Source: CAXMNX01 sp964194845
GTDB taxonomy: Bacteria > Pseudomonadota > Alphaproteobacteria > Rhodobacterales > Rhodobacteraceae
Length of the DNA stretch: 64,000 nucleotides
Assembly: GCA_964194845.1 (NCBI GenBank)
Contig: CAXMNX010000014.1
Location: 1-64,000, forward strand
Direction: 5' to 3'
In this document: positions 62,732-64,000 of the stretch, one piece after another
Layout of the letters: each line of letters begins with the position of its first letter
How positions within the stretch are numbered: the stretch's first letter is position 1
The notes under the pieces: model-generated
Seen by the model: the letters and a program-made list of their open reading frames with translations, nothing else
Told to the model about the DNA's origin: nothing
The model's database searches: none
Made by a program: the position numbers and the translations under genes

Positions 62732-62988
62732 TCAGCCACATCTCTGAAGACACTTTGGGCTCAATGCCGCCCGAACCCGCCACCCAACTCAAAGGTCGCC
62801 ACAATCGTGGCGACCCTGAGGAGCATCTCGATGACGCATTTACCCATGAGCTATACCTGAATGTGAAGCGTATCAGACTGGCTCCATGGCTTCAGTCTAA
62901 CACATTTTGCCCCAAGTGGCCCCATCAAATTTTGGATTGCTTCGCCGAACGGCGTTAACTCTATCCGATCAGGGAATAAAACGACGCC
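62732..62988. other. Unassigned region between cyclase and TetR genes
   Basis: A 257-base stretch between convergent genes. A GTG-started 76-codon frame (62728-62958) has no recognisable homology and no ribosome site. It may be a decayed gene end. Besides the hairpin at 62794-62815 it has a 5-bp GACTG/CAGTC repeat. Confidence 0.35.
62794..62815. repeat. Perfect hairpin GGTCGCCAC-AATC-GTGGCGACC
   Basis: Nine-base arms pair exactly around a four-base loop, 63 bases past the cyclase stop. It is suited to an mRNA-end hairpin, but no T run follows. Confidence 0.55.
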
Positions 62989-63606
62989 TCACTCGTCCGA
63001 TGCAATCAGACCCAATCCGCGCAGATAGATCCCGATGCCGCTTTCCAGCAAATCTTCCGGCGGGAAGGGCGATTTGGTGCCAGGCGATCCGCGCGCGAAC
63101 AGCTCAACCACCCCATGGCTCATCGCCCAGATATGGGCCGAGAACATCTGCGGCGGCGGGCGCTTATCGGGTGCGATATGCTCGGATAATCGCGTCGCGG
63201 CCCTCTCCAGAACCGCGAACGCGCGCGCCGCGACCAGCGCCAATTCCGGTGTCCGCTGGATCGAGATCCCGCTTTCGAACATCGCCACGTAATGGCCCGG
63301 ATAACGCCGGGCAAAGGCAAGATAAGCCCGTCCCGTCGCCTCGAACGAGGCCAGGTCCGATGGCTGGCCGGTCTCGTAGGCGTATTCCATCAGATCGGCG
63401 AATATTTCATAGCCCTGCCGCGCCGCTTCGGCGATCAGATCCTCGCGGCCGTCGAAATGCCGATAAACCGCCGCCGGGGTCACGCCTGCCTGCTTTGCCG
63501 CCTCTGACAGCGTGAAACCGGTCGGACCCTTGACCTCGACCAGCCGAAGTGCCGCATCGACCAGCGCCTGGCGAAGGTTGCCGTGATGGTAACCGCGTTT
63601 AGCCAT
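62989..63606 (-). CDS. TetR-family transcriptional regulator
   Basis: The 205-residue protein has a TetR helix-turn-helix at about 10-55 (LRQALVDAALRLVEVKG, TLSEAAKQAGVTPAAVYRHFDGREDLI) and an all-helical ligand domain of the WHG/TetR_C_33 type (SAHIWAMSHGVVELFARG). ATG 63606 gives the normal family start, MAKRGYHHGNLR. It overlaps the end of the polyphosphate kinase gene by 8 bases, so the two are co-translated. The ligand is unknown; it may control this operon. Confidence 0.87.
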   Translation of the reverse strand: MAKRGYHHGNLRQALVDAALRLVEVKGPTGFTLSEAAKQAGVTPAAVYRHFDGREDLIAEAARQGYEIFADLMEYAYETGQPSDLASFEATGRAYLAFARRYPGHYVAMFESGISIQRTPELALVAARAFAVLERAATRLSEHIAPDKRPPPQMFSAHIWAMSHGVVELFARGSPGTKSPFPPEDLLESGIGIYLRGLGLIASDE

Positions 63607-64000
63607 TCCAGATGTCGGGGCCGCCGCAGATACTGGGATCCGGCGCGGCAATCGCGCCTTTCCCGACAAAATCCATATCCGAAAGCACAGCGCGTATCGC
63701 CGCAAGTCGGGCGCGTTTTTTGTCGTCCGAACGCACGATCGTCCAGGGTGCCTCTTCGCTGTGCGTGCGCGCGAACGTCTCGCCAATTGCGTCGGTATAA
63801 GCGTCCCACCGCTTTAACCCTTCAACGTCGATCCAGCTCAGCTTCCACTGCTTCAGCGGATCCTTTTCACGTTTCAGAAACCGGCGGAGCTGCTCGGCAC
63901 GCCCGACGTTCAGCCAGAGCTTTTTCAGGATGATGCCTTCGTCTTTGAGCATTCTTTCAAAGTCCGGCGCTTGGGTGAAAAAATGCTGCCGATCTTCCGG
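63599..64000 (-). CDS. ppk2: Polyphosphate kinase 2, C-terminal part (5' end outside window)
   Basis: The visible 133 residues are the C-terminal part of a PPK2-family enzyme: DRQHFFTQAPDFERML, KLWLNVGRAEQLRRFLKRE, DPLKQWKLSWIDVEGLKRWDAY, and EEAPWTIVRSDDKKRARL, which carries the lid and phosphate-binding arginines. PPK2 transfers phosphate between polyphosphate and nucleotides. The Walker A and B motifs would lie beyond base 64000. The substrate class (NMP or NDP) cannot be judged from this part. Confidence 0.9.
   Translation of the reverse strand, partial: PEDRQHFFTQAPDFERMLKDEGIILKKLWLNVGRAEQLRRFLKREKDPLKQWKLSWIDVEGLKRWDAYTDAIGETFARTHSEEAPWTIVRSDDKKRARLAAIRAVLSDMDFVGKGAIAAPDPSICGGPDIWNG

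Noticed and set aside
62728..62958. A 76-codon frame after the cyclase.
   Set aside because: GTG start without a ribosome site and no recognisable protein features; kept only as an unassigned region.
1..64000. CRISPR arrays, insertion sequences or integrated phage.
   Set aside because: No regularly spaced repeats, transposase, integrase or phage structural genes were seen.

Overview
The window looks like chromosomal DNA of an alphaproteobacterium of the Rhodobacteraceae (Roseobacter group). The GC content is high. hemA encodes a C4-type 5-aminolevulinate synthase. The gene blocks rodZ-like/ispG, amidase/PBP1A/prfB, dgt/argS/SPOR/nagZ/scpA/scpB and DUF177/rpmF/plsX/fabH/ihfA/merR are familiar in that family. 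uvrA is preceded by the alphaproteobacterial LexA site GTTC-N7-GTTC. No phage, insertion sequence or CRISPR array is recognisable.

Layout. 1-971 is an accessory edge: the 3' part of an HNH nuclease gene, a 54-codon zinc-ribbon-like gene interrupted by an in-frame TGA at an expected cysteine, and a strong hairpin on its stop codon. 972-13146 holds a fused transporter/spermidine-synthase-like protein, a methyltransferase divergent from a LysR regulator, tRNA-Asp, an M20 peptidase, hemA, a RodZ-like protein, ispG, a DsbA-type thiol oxidoreductase and an aminotransferase. 13217-22655 is mostly cell envelope: amidase, PBP1A, a methyltransferase, an acidic possibly exported protein, prfB, and a bactofilin overlapping an M23 endopeptidase gene. 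22834-36215 runs from DUF455 through a large AsmA-like protein, queA, an MFS transporter, DUF924, an FAD oxidoreductase and lpdA to SOS-controlled uvrA. 36331-39261 is a minus-strand set: two small coupled genes, a HisA-like paralogue, exonuclease III and erpA.

39332-47258 is a plus-strand block: dgt, an unknown gene, a cysteine-rich MerR regulator with a perfect palindrome before it, argS, a SPOR protein, nagZ, scpA, scpB and a 50-residue basic protein. 47394-52786 is the minus-strand block: dcd, tRNA-Pro, merR, ihfA, fabH, plsX, rpmF and DUF177, linking ribosome and fatty acid/phospholipid synthesis. 52867-60903 carries bamE, msrB, an OlsB-like acyltransferase, an ABC-F ATPase, the DUF1800/DUF1501 pair, and rplM-rpsI with a promoter and terminator. 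61166-64000 has a membrane adenylate cyclase with a periplasmic c-type haem motif, then a TetR regulator overlapping the end of a PPK2 polyphosphate kinase gene.

Most of the window is ordinary core genome. The observations most worth following are the TGA-interrupted CxC...xxxC mini-protein (nonsense mutation or selenocysteine), the haem-sensor cyclase, the apparent in-frame deletion in the DUF1501 gene, the HisA paralogue with an altered active site, the MerR palindrome, and the acidic protein with a poly-leucine C-terminus between PBP1A and prfB. All assignments come from reading the sequence and remembered family features; no search was run.
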